From positions 52,131,253-52,195,252 of the forward strand of contig CM051458.1 in NCBI GenBank assembly GCA_028274465.1: a DNA stretch of 64,000 nt. Reading direction: 5' to 3'. Source of the DNA: Plantago ovata. Its lineage: Eukaryota > Streptophyta > Magnoliopsida > Lamiales > Plantaginaceae. The notes beneath the pieces are model-generated. The model did no database searches. It was given only the letters and a program-made list of their open reading frames with translations, and had not been told where the DNA came from. This document shows positions 23,543 to 34,591 of the stretch, one piece after another (the stretch's first letter is position 1; every line of letters begins with the position of its first letter). The translations under genes and the position numbers were made by a program.

Positions 23543-23695
23543 ACGAAGGCGCTTCTCGGGAGGCAACCCGAGGTTGTAGGTACTTGCATATAGATTAGGA
23601 GCATGTTTAAATTTTGTTTCGTTGATTAGACAAGGTTTTTGGGATGAAAATTTAGCAAAAGTCGAAAAAAAATGGATTTTGGGAGCTCCAGGTCC

Positions 23696-23868
23696 CAAGC
23701 GAGCCAAGCGGTTCGCTTGGATTTCCAGTAAGAATTTCATTCTTACTGGAAATCCAAGCGGAGCGCTTGGCAGGTCCCAAGCGGACCGCTTGCCAAGCGC
23801 TTCGCTTGAGACGGCCCAAGCGCTTCGCTTGGCTTTCCTTAAGGAAGCCAAGCGGAGCACTTGTGCAT
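23696..23868. repeat. CCAAGCG palindromic box cluster, pre-ORF2 (element B)
   Basis: At least six boxes share the CCAAGCG arm with different centres (GTT, GAG, GAC, CTT). They match the arm type of this element's LTR boxes. The cluster also contains a larger inverted repeat around CAGTAAGAATTTCATTCTTACTG-like sequence at about 23726-23752. Confidence 0.9.
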
Positions 23869-24047
23869 CAAAGCTCCCCACTTCATTTTTTTTCCTCCAT
23901 TGCCGATTTAACACCCCAAAAATCTCAATCTCTCTCAATTCTCCACCAATTCTTGCAATCTTGTGCACTTTACAAAGCCCATCACCCCCTCTATCATCTA
24001 AACCGATCAAATTTCACGTTTGAAGCATCCATAACAAGGAATCAAAG

Positions 24048-24529
24048 GTACCTCTCATGAACCCTAACTTTCTTGAATTTGGGATTTTATCTTAATTAGC
24101 TTCAATTGTGTTATGCATTGGTAAATTAGAGTTTGATGATGATTGTTGAGCATGTTTCTTACTAGATGTGATGTCTAAATTCGAATATTTCTCCTCTTGA
24201 TTTATGATGAATTCTATTGCTCGAATTTTTGCTATATAATTGTTTGATGATTGTTAGCTTTGAATTTGAAGTTATGTTATGATTACGGTGATGTTGTGAT
24301 TGCATGAGAATGTGTTGGATTGGTTGGGTAATTCAATTGGAGAGTTTGTTTGCTTGGTTTAGATTCGTATGGATTTATCGTAACGAAGTGTTAAAGCTTC
24401 TCGATTTGTTCATATGAACTTTAGCAAGCCCTCAAACTCACCATGAGATTACTTGAGTGAGTATTGGAGTCTAGGAGTCAAGTCTAATTCTCATTGTCTC
24501 TTGAAGTTATCTAATAAGATTATTCTAGG
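24048..24529 (+). other. Putative intron in the ORF2 leader (element B)
   Basis: Donor AAAG|GTACCTCT and acceptor TTATTCTAG lie six bases before the ORF2 ATG. CATGAACCCTAAC just after the donor and the AT-rich interior match the family I introns despite different flanking sequence. Length is 482 bases. Confidence 0.55.
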
Positions 24530-24534
24530 TACAA

Positions 24535-25855
24535 TGGCATCGAGAAGAACCAAGAGATCAAGGGGAGAAGGGACCTCGAGTGCCCAACAAACGGCCACAC
24601 ACGGCGAGTATCGCCAATCGGGGAGGGCAAGGCAATTCGAAGCGAGTTTCCATGCCCACAAGCACATGTACATTTCTGAGAGGAGCATTCGCTTCACGGA
24701 TGGTGAGAGCGAGTTGGATGGTGTCAGAGAGCTTAGCAAGCTCATTACTGAGCGAGGGTGGAAGTACTATGGCAAGGTCATGCCAAATTGGGACCAAGCA
24801 GTAGTGGAGGACTTCTACATTGCCTTCACGGACTACAATGAACGGACCGATGAGGTTCCCGTTCGCGGTGTTAGGGTCAGTTTACTCCTTTGAGCATCAC
24901 TAGCTTCATTATGCGATTGGATAGGCCACTGGCGCGGGATCCAAACCGCCATCCTACATCCAACGAGAGACTTGATCCCGCGGAGCTCTATGTCTACAAC
25001 CGGGAGTCTGATTATTACCCCATGGAGATACTGAGTGGCATTACCGTGGAAGATTTTGAATTGCCTGATGAACCACCCCGAATTTTGCGCCACAACGATC
25101 TCTCCTTCGAGGCAAGGATGATGTTGAAGTTCGTTGAAGCCAATCTGATTCCTAGCACACATGTTTCCGAGGTTCAGACCTATTACGGAGTCTTAGTCCA
25201 TGCTCTCTTGCATGATTTGCCTCTCACTCCTGGCATCGTCATCTTCGAGGAATTCAAGCGCCGCCGTAATACAAACCGGAAGCTTGCCTTTGGTAACTTG
25301 ATCACGGGAATGTGCAAGGAGGCCGGAGTTTCCGACCTCGTACTGGACAAGAAGCCAAAGAAATCCATCAACATTGATACGTACAATGAGATGTTCGGGA
25401 CTTGGTGCATTCAGCAAGGAGAACCCATGCAACCAAGAGTTACGCGCCATGTGACACCTCCTCCACCTCCACCTACGGCCGGACAAGGAAGCTTCGACTT
25501 TTCGGAGTTCAACCAGATCTTGGTCGATCAGTTTGGGAACTTCCAAACCACCATGTTGGAGGCTCAGTCGACCCAGCTTACCGAGCAATTCCGGGGATTT
25601 GAGGAGCGCGAAGACAAGAGGTGGGAGGACTTCCGTGTGATGGAGGGGCAGCGTTGGGATGATTTCCAAGGGCGTGTAGATCAGCGTTGGGAAGCCGCTC
25701 GAGTAGAGGACACTAGGCGTTGGAGAGCCCACCAGGAGGAGATGATGAACCGCCATGATGCCCTAGCTCGCCGAATTTCGGGGTATCCTTTCTATGATCA
25801 GACCGGTGGTAGTGGGAGTGCCTTTCCTAACACCCCCTACGACCCCTTCTCCTAG
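24535..25855 (+). pseudogene. ORF2 of element B, one apparent break
   Basis: The region starts MASRRTKRSRGEGTSS, basic and serine-rich. The middle has a conserved block (LSFEARMMLKFVEANLIPSTHV, PGIVIFEEFKRR, LAFGNLITGMCKEAGV) that resembles the 'putative plant transposon protein' domain common in Athila-type elements. The carboxy-terminal part is a coiled coil with repeated RW pairs (for example KRWEDFRVMEGQRWDDF). The biochemical role is unknown. In autonomous Athila elements a comparable extra frame follows pol and has been called envelope-like; whether this is its descendant is inference. It lies behind its own leader intron. Confidence 0.7.
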
Positions 25856-26111
25856 AGACACCAGCCGACAGAGGCCACATTTATCGGTAGCATTTTTATA
25901 TTATCGTTATTTTGGCTTGTTTACTATTGTTGGTTGAAACTCTTTTCATTTCGATTTGGTTGTATGATGTTGTGACTTATGACTCCTGTACTCTTAGTTT
26001 GCTTTTGTAGTTGTGGCCTGTGTGCCTTTGGTCGTGATTCGTTTAGTCTAGTGTTTGTTTTAGTGCCTTAGGTTATTAAGATAGGAAAAAATATCGAAAA
26101 TCTGGAACCAG

Positions 26112-26252
26112 AGCCAAGCGAAGCGCTTGGAAGGGCCAAGCGGTCCGCTTGAATCTACAGTAAATCAAAAAAAATTACTGGAATTTCAAGCGGAGCGCCT
26201 GGAGCCTCCCAAGCGCTCCGCTTGGCTCCCGCCAAGCGGTCCGCCTGGACCC
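26112..26252. repeat. CCAAGCG palindromic box cluster downstream of ORF2 (element B)
   Basis: This is a third cluster, with boxes centred on AAG, GTC, GAG and CTC. Family I elements show no third cluster at this position. A short inverted AT-rich repeat lies between boxes. Confidence 0.85.
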
Positions 26253-26420
26253 TGTACCCAGATTTTCCTCGTTTTTTCCATTCTTCTCACCTTTGGGCAC
26301 CCGTTTTCACTTGTTTCTTAAGTCTTTTCAGGTACTACTCTTTTATAGGAGTTGGACACGAACCTTTATCTCAGGGAAGTGTACTTTCAATCCAATTTTT
26401 CCTTTTCATTTAACTTTTCT

Positions 26421-26438
26421 TTGCTCGAGGACGAGCAA
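26421..26438 (+). other. Second copy of the pre-polypurine stem-loop (element B)
   Basis: TTGCTCG-AGGA-CGAGCAA has the same stem length and the same AGGA loop as the stem-loop before the true polypurine tract at 27853-27870, and is followed by AAGTTTAGGTTTAAG. It may be the remains of an older 3' end. Confidence 0.7.
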
Positions 26439-26911
26439 AAGTTTAGGTTTAAGTACTATATGCTTGTGTGGTTCGTACATGCCTAATTTTACTCAAGTTC
26501 ATGTGATTTGTCGTGTTTTTTCAAAAAATTTCATGCATATCATCCCTAGATTAGTTGTTGCACGTTGTTGTGTGTGGAGTTTATTGCCAAGTCTTTTGAA
26601 CTTTTTTATTGAGTAGACTAAGTGTTTATGACCATTGATCATATGTTGCATCACTTTGCAAGTAGTTTGAGGCTTGTCTCGCTTGGTTTGTCACATTCAC
26701 ATGTGCACTAGTTAAGCTTAGTAGTCTCGACATCACCTTGAGTGGTGTTTCTTCTGCTGCGGTTCACGATGGCCTTATGAAATGATGCACGTTTGAGTCA
26801 ATGGTTGTAACCCGTGTAATTATGTACGTAAGAGGCGACAAGTTCTTCACCTCGATTAGAGATTGCCAAATGCCGAAGGAGGTAGTGTGAGGTGTGCGAT
26901 TCCTTGTATTA

Positions 26912-27129
26912 AACCTATTCTATCGAATAGGTTTGGGGAGGGGGTTGCCTTATCGATCTTGTCTTTCGTCTTTGAGTCGTTGTAAAGTTTTTTTTTTCTT
27001 TTTCCTTTTGTTTTGTGTCCCAACCTATTCTTTCGAATAGGTTTGGGGAGGTATCTTTGTAAAAGAGTCTTTCCTTTTTCTTTTTCGACTTTGTGCTCAA
27101 ACCTATTCTTTCGAATAGGTTTGGGGAGG
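26912..27129 (+). repeat. Three hairpins with polypurine-like tails (element B)
   Basis: Three copies of a stem CCTATTC-NNNN-GAATAGG at about 26914, 27023 and 27102, each followed by TTTGGGGAGG. The tail matches the core of the true polypurine tract (GGTTTGGGGAG). The same hairpins occur in C, E, F and G. Confidence 0.9.
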
Positions 27130-27168
27130 TGTTTTTGACACTTAGTACTGCTGCTTGCCCCTATATAT

Positions 27169-27290
27169 AAAAAAAAAGAAAGAGAAAAAGAAAAGAAGAA
27201 GAAAAGAAAAAGAAATATATAAAAAAAAAAGGAGAAAAGAAAAAAAAAAAGAAAGAAAATAAAGAATAAGACCCAAAAGCAAAAGAAGGG
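27169..27290 (+). repeat. Purine-rich A/G run (element B)
   Basis: About 120 bases are almost entirely A and G. A run of this kind lies between the hairpins and the polypurine tract in every copy of the 3' module in the window. Its lysine-rich translation is an artefact of composition. Confidence 0.8.
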
Positions 27291-27852
27291 TCGTTGCAAG
27301 CCAAAAGCAGTCTCGTAGTGTCAAGTGTCATGTAAATATTTTGTCCTTGTGAAGTTATCGAGTTGTAAATTCTATCTTTCGTTTCGTGTCGCCTTTGTCC
27401 AAGGCCTGTTCTTGACCACCCTCGTCTTGCTATTCAAGAAGTGGTTGAAAGAGGCTCATTCTTGAGAGTCTGGGAAGAATAGGGGAGTGTTATCTTTCTA
27501 AGGGAACCCTCCTTCGTTTGATGAGAGTCAGTATTGGTTCGCCCTCTCTTGAGGAAAAGTCTCGCTTGGTGAACAGTTGTAAGTCCTCAGTTTCATAGGC
27601 ACGGGGCAATTGTAGTATGATAACATGCATCATTGTGTCGTCACTGACCAGATCCAGGTAGAAGATGTTACGAGAGACTCCTTTGCCTAACCAAGTGCAC
27701 ATGAGAATGTGTATATTCGCAATCGATGCATTCTTCAACCTACTTGCATGTCATGCTCATTTGATTTTGTTCATAAGCATTTGGTAGATTCAATAGATTA
27801 GTTCACTTTACTTGGCATGAGACTCCTTTTGTGTTGCATTTAGGATAGTTTG

Positions 27853-27889
27853 TTGCTTGAGGACAAGCAAAGGTTTGGTTTGGGGAGTT
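27853..27889 (+). other. Stem-loop and polypurine tract (element B)
   Basis: Stem-loop TTGCTTG-AGGA-CAAGCAA (27853-27870) is directly followed by AGGTTTGGTTTGGGGAGTT up to the 3' LTR. The tract primes plus-strand synthesis in this class of element. Confidence 0.85.
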
Positions 27890-29300
27890 TGATGAACGTA
27901 TTTTTGACGCGTTCATCTTGTCTTTTTTACCTTCTTTTGCTATCTTCTAGCCTTGTTTTTTGGTTAGTTTTGTAGAATAGTGTCACGTTTTGTGTTTTCT
28001 GCATTGTCAGGCACTTAGGTACGAAACGGCGTTTTTGGAGCTAAAAACGAGCCTTTTTTGATGGAAAAGATGGCCCCGTTGATGTTCCCCAATCTCCGTG
28101 GCTTGTTCGTGAGTGTCTGAGCCTCAATAAGCATTGAGAAGGATGAGTCCAAGGCACCCGAGGGCCGTACGAGGGCAAAAAGATTGAGTTGGAAGACAAA
28201 AATCTGCCCAGGAGCCAAGCTAAGCGCCTGGAATAGTGAAGCGATCCGCTTCATTTTCCAGGAGTTTTGGCACAGCAGCCAAGCGAAGCGCTTGGAGGGC
28301 CCAAGCGCTTCGCTTTCCAAGCGCTCCGCTTGGCCTCTCCAAGCGGTCCGCTTGGCAGCGGTTACGTTTTCGGATTTTCCTTCTTCAATCTGATCTTCAG
28401 TTACTTTTTCCATACTTTGGAACATTGGCTTCGTTTTGGCTGAGCTCCTAAGCCCCAAAACTGAGAGAAAACTCAGATTACATTGTATTTTAGATTGGAT
28501 TAAAGGTTTTGGCATATGATTGCATCCATTGTTTCATCTACGGAGAGGTTTTCATCAATACCCACCGATTAGTGATAGCTTGGTGGTAACATTGTATCAT
28601 TATCTCTTGTCTAGTAGTTTGATTTGATGTATTCTATTTACAATTCATATAATTTGATGTCTATGTTGATGAATATGAGTAGCTAAACCCTTTGTGTTGG
28701 TGGTAGAATGTAGAATATGCATGCTATGGGCTATGTTTATGCTTACATGAGATTGTGAGTCAATCTTGCTGCAAATTCCTTCATATGATTCTTAGTTGCC
28801 TATAAAATATATTCGAATTGAGTATAGTGACAAACTCTTGGTCAATGAAAGCTATAGGATTGTATGTTAGAGATTTGCAGCATGCTAGATAAATGGTGTT
28901 AGTGACAAGCACCTCTAAAGTATTGATAGTGATTTTTTATGATGTGTGTCTTGAAAGTTACCTAGACGAGTTGCTTAGCAGACTTGATCGAAGGTTTTAC
29001 GCACTGAACTTGTGAGCATATTCGTAACCCATGCATGTGTATTTGATTTCTACCACCAACCGTTTTCAAACTTGATTACAACAATCTGATTTCTTGTTGC
29101 TTTGTTCTAAGGAAAACAATTCTATTCTATAAACACTTGGACACGTTGTCTGAAATAACTAGCAAAAACCACAAACAAAGCCACGTTAGGTCCCGAGAGA
29201 ACGACACTCGGGGACAACTTGCCATTGCACTCTAGTTTGTGTAGTGATAAGTGTTCTTTGGGTATTAAACAAATTTAATTGGTGAAAAACGACATCATCA
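27890..29300 (+). repeat. 3' LTR of element B
   Basis: It is the same length as the 5' LTR, about 98.6% identical by eye, and ends in CATCATCA before the second CTCAT. Confidence 0.93.
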
Positions 29301-30376
29301 CTCATATATTAATGTTGTCCGGTAAACCGTCTAGGAGTTTCACCGTGAACTTAATTAGATTAGTGATTAATATATAAGGCCCTACGGGTCACACTACGTG
29401 ATTAGTACTCTACCATATCGGGATTAGTAATAAATAGATATTAATTAGATTAATATTATTTATTATTAATAAATAGATGTTAATTAGATTAACATTATTT
29501 ATTATTAAATGTGAATAATTAAATTGGGTCAAATTGGATTTGGAACAAATAAAATAAAGTGTATAAATTGGATCAAATTTGATTTGGACTTTAAAATGCA
29601 ATTGGGCCGAAATTGCATCAAAGTGGAGAAAAAGAGAAATCTGGGCCAAAATCCCAGCTAACTTATTTGTCTCGGGCGCGTGCACCACATGCGCCCGGTT
29701 GATTTATCTCCGGCGCGTGCACCACACGCGCCCGGTAGTTGAATTAAGGGTGGGGACTTGGTCCCACCATTCTCACCACTTGGTCTCTCTTTAACAAACA
29801 TGTGGGGCCCACTATGCATCATGTGTGAGTTGGTTTTGTCTTGTGCTATATGTATAGTAATAGATGAAGAAGGAAATGTACGTAAATTAATTTTTCATGC
29901 ATACTTCCTCTTCTATTTACAAGCAAGAACAAATACTACACATCACATATTTTGTCCTTTTCTGAAAAGGATAAAAATAATACAGTACACTGCTTCCATA
30001 TAATTCACATATATCCCAACCTTGTTCAAAGAGTTTCCTAGCACTCTAAGGTAGAGGAAAATCTGTGGATACCGAGGTTAAGGAATTCAAGCTGGAGAAT
30101 ACGGAGGATTGGGATTTGCTTGGAGCAGAGCTTGAAGTCTTGGAGCTCACTGAAGAGGATTACGAAGCCTACGACCGTGAGTTCGAAGAGGAGGAGATCG
30201 AGGAGCAACAATTGAATTTTGCTGAACAAACTGACGAGGAGAATTTGGAATGTCTAAATATGTAAGATTTTTCTCCTCTACGTATCACATGTTGAATAAC
30301 TGTTATCAAGATAGGTCGTAAAATTTTCAAAATTCCGCTGCGTATGCTTAGAGCAAAACGACCCTATATTCCTACA
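29301..30376 (+). repeat. 3' LTR of copia element K, right part
   Basis: Continues the LTR split by element B (CTCAT at 29301-29305 is the duplicated target). It ends CCTACA before ORF2 sequence of element D. It contains the second copy of the acidic open frame (30065-30265). Confidence 0.88.
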
Positions 30377-31075
30377 GATTAGCCACTGCAGCTATGGGGT
30401 TTTCCATCCGGTATCTCTCTAATAGCCCGTGAATTGTTGAAGGGGAAAGAGCGGTGCTCTTAGAGTCTCCCTCAGCAATGTCCTCTACCCCATGGAACTT
30501 ACAGTAAGCGGCGATGAAACTCGGAAACTCAGAGGTTTTCTTCTTCTTTGCCCAATGTCGTCCACATTCTTCACGGTTGATGCTCCCAATGTCTATATGG
30601 TGCTCCCTCAATAAGCAGTCGAGGGGCACCCCAAAGGAGGGCTGGGTGTCCATGTCATTATGTTTTGGAATCAAGTTAGCGATACAGAACTTCATCACCA
30701 CTGTCGACTCAAGACAAAATCTGTTGTGATGAGGCCGCCCCGGTTGCTTCCTAGTCTCTCGAACCTTGCAGTCCTAGTGGCAGATTTCTGCCGTGATATT
30801 GGTTTCAATCCCTTTAGTGGTACGTGAATAGACATAAGAGTGCTCACTCCCGGTGAATTCTCGTTCCACCTTATGGATAAACCGCGAAGTTGTTGCAAAA
30901 GTCCATGGCTCGAACAAACCTCTAACGAGATCACTCTCCTTCTCTTGAAGATTAGTATACCCAACATAGAACTCATGGAGAACGTCCTTCTCAAACCCTT
31001 CGACATGGTTGGAATCGAACCACCTCCAATACCTCATTGCAGCCAAACGAAAGTGCTCCTCTCTCTTTGTGGCAT
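30377..31075 (-). pseudogene. ORF2 of element D, amino-terminal part
   Basis: This is homologous to ORF2 of element E: FYVGYTNLQEKESDLVRGL, SFIHKVEREFTGSEHSYVYSR, MKFCIANLIPKHND, FPSFIAAYCKFHGVEDI. The last two blocks belong to the 'plant transposon protein'-like domain. An acceptor-like TGTTTGTAG precedes the start. It is broken and is cut by element K. Confidence 0.75.
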
Positions 31076-31080
31076 GGTTC

Positions 31081-31609
31081 CTACAAACATCCATTAGTAC
31101 CTCGTACACAAAAAGCTTCATGCATATGCAAATGAAAGAGTGAAACAATTGAGTAACTCCATCGTCATGCCTAATCTTCAAAACACCAAGTCTAATCTAG
31201 CTACCATAATGCAACGTATCAATATATCAAAACATATCTCAACAAGCTTTATGCTAGATAACTAGTAACCTCAAATCATAAGATTCATTCAAACCATAGT
31301 ACTCAAAAATTTTACCAAAAAGTCTCAAACCCCATCAATCAAGTGTTCTACCAACATGTCTACCTTTATCATACCAATAATCTCATCATATAACATGGAA
31401 TGAAAGAGAAGAAGCAATGCAAAACTAGACATAGACATCAAGTAAGCAAAAAATCCCAATTTATCAAACCAAGCAAATATGAGCAAGCAATTGGTAATGA
31501 AAATTGATTCTAATCACATAAACAATCAACCCACACATTATATAAGCTCAATTGAAGCATAGATCGAGAAACCCCCAAATTTGAAAAACTAGGGTTCATG
31601 TGAAGTTAC
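31081..31609 (-). other. Putative intron in the ORF2 leader (element D)
   Basis: On the minus strand it begins GTAACTTCACATGAACCCTAG and ends TGTTTGTAG, five bases before the ORF2 start. It matches the introns of A, E and G in position and length. Confidence 0.55.
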
Positions 31610-31840
31610 CTCAGATCTGAAAAAACAAATGAACTAGGATGAAATTTGTTCAGATAGAATTAAAGAACACGTAATGGGCGTCGATTGAATCTAAAGAACA
31701 CCAAATTTGATGGAGAATTGAAGGAATTATGGAAGAAAGAAGATTTTTTGAGTTTTGGGTGTTTTGGAGTAAGAGGGGTGAAGAAGATGAGAGAATGAGA
31801 AATTGGGGGAAGAAATCCGCTCATATTACTTTCAGGAAAC

Positions 31841-32036
31841 GGGGGCGATTCGCCCCGCCAGAGAGCGTAAAGCTCTCTAGCGGTGTGGGGCGAATCGCCC
31901 CCCACTGCCAGAGAGCTTGAAGCTAGCTTCAAGCTCTCTGGCAGTGGGGGGCGATTCGCCCCCGCCAGAGAGCTTGAAGCTAGCTTCAAGCTCTCTGGCC
32001 ATGTGGGGCGATTCGCCCCCCACCTCCAGAGGTGGG
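31841..32036. repeat. GC-rich palindromic box cluster, pre-ORF2 (element D)
   Basis: Boxes with GGGGCG arms around ATT or AAT alternate with longer inverted repeats containing CAGAGAGCTTGAAGC. It includes a 76-bp perfect palindrome (31887-31962) and a 36-bp one (31964-31999). Confidence 0.92.
31887..31962. repeat. 76-bp perfect palindrome without spacer
   Basis: Left half 31887-31924 and right half 31925-31962 are exact reverse complements, centred on AGCT|AGCT. Each half contains a complete GGGGCG-NNN-CGCCCC box, so a box lies at each end of the large palindrome. Confidence 0.95.
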
Positions 32037-32296
32037 GAGACGAAAGTTTTTCGAAAAACTCAATTTTTATCCCCGAAAATCATTTCCCTCATGAAAAACA
32101 CTCGAAAAAATTCACTCAAACAGAAACATAAGCACAAAACAACACATAAACGAACAAATTCACATAAAGAAAGGCAAATTGTTCAATGTATGAAGGCATG
32201 CAATGCAATAAAGTGATAAAAAAGCGATAAAAACTACGGGTTGCTTCCCGGATAGCGCCATTGTTTATAGTCTTTGACTCGAATTCTTCTTGCATC

Positions 32297-34453
32297 TTAG
32301 TTCTTCTTTTTTAGGGTACTAGACTTCCCCTTCATGGATCTTTTCCTCATGCCACGAACCTGTGAATGAGAATGAACTTAGACAGCAAGACCAAAGTAGT
32401 TAATTGTGTGAGAAGCATTGAAGTGAATATTTGGATCACATATGGCTCGCAACACATGTTGCTTGCCATCCACCTCAATGGTGCAAGTTCTTCGGTAGAT
32501 GTCTATCACGGAGCGTAGCTTAGTCAAGAACGTTCGCCCAAGAGAACAACATCCCCCATCCCAGGTGTAGACGCCGGCATAACTACAAAATTGGTGTACA
32601 CAGAAGCTTCACCAATCTTAACCAATACGTTCTTCACAATGCCTTCGGGTCTCACAAAGGATCCATCCGCCAATTGCACAATAGCTTTATGCTCAGATAG
32701 TTTTCCAAGGCCACTCTTTTCAAACACATTCATTGGGAGCATATTAGAGTAAGATCCCGTATCTAGTGTAGCACGAACATCTTCAAGTTCACCAATCCCA
32801 ACCTTAACATCGAAACTCTCAGGAATTGGCTCGGGATCCTCTTGCTCCTCATCACTCGCATCAAATCCAAGGTCCTTCTCTTCTTCCTTGGCTAGTGGAG
32901 GTTCTCCATCCTTGCAACACTCACATTTAGCAACCTTCTTGATGGTGATTTCAACAGGAAGATCACCCACCAAGGTAATAGACATTGACTTCTCAGTGTT
33001 GCTAGGAAACTTCCCTTGCTCCCTACTTGCTCCGCGGTCAATCAACTCTTGCATCTTTTGATGGGCAAGCCTAGTGCTCTCTTCCAAATGATCCATCCTA
33101 GCCCTAGTCTTCTCAGAATCTTCTTCATAAAGCTTAAGAAAACTTTGGGTGTGATCAACCATTTTCTGCAAGTTTTCCATGAGTAGAGCTGTCTTCGACT
33201 TCGGTTGCTCTTTGGGAGCGGGATTTTCGCAGTGATCATTACCATAGCTAAGCTTACTACGGTCTTGGTTAGGGCCATAAGTTTGGCTAGCTGGTGCATA
33301 TCCTTGATTGTTTCGGAACCATCTTCTCCAAAATCCACCTCGAGGATTCCTACCATCTTGTCCATAGCTAGCTTCTTGAGTACCAAATTCCGCAGCAAAA
33401 GCTTCCTCTTTGCTTCCTTGAACCCAATTGCCATCATCATATCCAAGCTCCGATCTACACATATGAGCTCCATGCCCATAGTTCTTGCATATTCGGCAAA
33501 CTTCATTCGACATGGAGGTTCCAGTGGAGTTCTTGAGGACTTGTTTCAACTCATTGGTAAAGCACTCGAATCGATCACCATTCCCCCCATACATAGGGGC
33601 CTCTTGAGTAGGTGGAGCTTCAGGTCCACGTCTCCTAACCATTGCTCTTGGATCCTTGAATTGCGAACCTTTAGCAAGTCTTTCGAAAACCGCCCAAACG
33701 GCTTCCGCGGTTTCCTCCCAAATATTGCCCCGGCATTGGAAATCCACCACTTGCTGATTCTCAAAGGTCAGTCCATTGTAGAAGTGTTGGACAAGATCCG
33801 AAAGCTCAAAACCATGGTGAGGGCACTTGTTCATGAGGTCTTGGAACCTCTCAACGCGGTGTAGATGGTCTCATCATAGTCTTGTTTGAATCCAGTGATT
33901 TGCGCCTTAAGCGCGGTAGTCAAGGTGTGAGGAAAGTATTTCTCCATGAATGCTGAAAAAACCTTTGCCCAAGTGTCAAGCGAACCCGCCGGTAGAGAAC
34001 TCAACCATGCCTTGGCCTTGTCGCCAAGCCCCATAGCAAAAACCTTCATTCTCAACTCATTCGATGTTATTTCAGCTCCAGGTCATGGGAGTTGGTTGAC
34101 GAAGTCATCGATATCGTGGAAGTACCCCATCACATCTTCCCTTGCCAAGCCATAGAACCTCGGAAGTTGTTGGAACATGTGGTTTTTTATTTCCAGATCT
34201 CGAGTTGCAGACGAAAGAACAATCGCCGGTCCCCTCATATGATCCTTGGTGGGTTGAACCCATGATTTCAGTGCTCTAGCTTCTGCCATTACGACGATTT
34301 CTTCAAAAAGACTGTGTAGAGATTCAGAGAATCGGTATCCTCTATTTCCTCTAGTTCACGTCGTCGAAGTAGTCGCCTTCTTTGGTGGTAGACTCTGTCG
34401 ATTTCAGCGATTGGTTCAGCAAGCGGTGTTCCTCTAGATCGCGTACTTCGCAT
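32297..34453 (-). pseudogene. gag-protease region of element D, broken
   Basis: Athila/Tat-type gag (FYGLAREDVMGYF, KCPHHGFELSDLVQHFYNGL), a zinc knuckle CRICKNYGHGAHMC, a linker with a coiled-coil stretch (MVDHTQSFLKLYEEDSEKT) and a retropepsin segment with LDTGSYSNMLPM and DVVLLG. It ends MKGKSSTLKKK, a basic tail shared with the other family I copies. No polymerase follows. About three breaks. Confidence 0.88.
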
Positions 34454-34591
34454 ACACTATCTGTAACAAGCTAAGAAACGAGTATCAGAGAGATCAAATT
34501 ACCTAAACTACTATAACTAGGAATTGAATGCTGAAAAAATAAATAAGCTAAACAGAAAAAATGAGTATAGTCCCCGGCAACGGCGCCAATT

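Larger units (their letters stand above)
19642..29300 (+). mobile_element. Element B: pol-less Athila-like LTR element, family II, nearly whole
   Basis: The element has two 1411-bp LTRs, 5-bp target duplications CTCAT (19637-19641 and 29301-29305), a tRNA-Asp primer site, a long uninterrupted gag-protease, a palindrome cluster, a leader intron, ORF2, a second palindrome cluster, three hairpins, a purine-rich run and a polypurine tract. It has no polymerase. By eye the LTRs differ at about 19 substitutions in 1411 bases (near 1.4%), or roughly 0.5 million years, the youngest estimate here and consistent with its place inside K. It looks almost whole, with about one break, in ORF2. Its palindromes use the CCAAGCG arm rather than GGGGCG. 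Confidence 0.92.
4978..30376 (+). mobile_element. Element K: Ty1/copia element (Tork/Angela-like), split by four insertions
   Basis: A copia element with a long LTR of about 1.9 kb, an initiator tRNA-Met primer site (TGGTATCAGAGC), a leader of about 1.7 kb, gag, and protease-integrase-RT-RNase H in copia order. Integrase comes before RT, which separates it from gypsy elements. Element A lies in its 5' LTR, a Mutator-like element and element C lie in its leader, and element B lies in its 3' LTR. K's right end abuts ORF2 of element D at 30377, so K is younger than D. The coding part has about four breaks. By-eye comparison of the shared LTR part gives about 45 differences in about 1250 bases (near 3.5%), or roughly 1.3 million years at 1.3e-8 per site per year. 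Confidence 0.9.

Noticed and set aside
31887-31962. Terminal inverted repeat of a small DNA transposon
   Set aside because: There is no spacer or internal sequence and no target duplication, and the palindrome lies within the box cluster shared by related elements.
32041-32296. Possible riboswitch or bacterial-type terminator from the strong hairpins near the box clusters
   Set aside because: The hairpins are explained by the palindromic boxes of plant LTR elements. There is no bacterial context.
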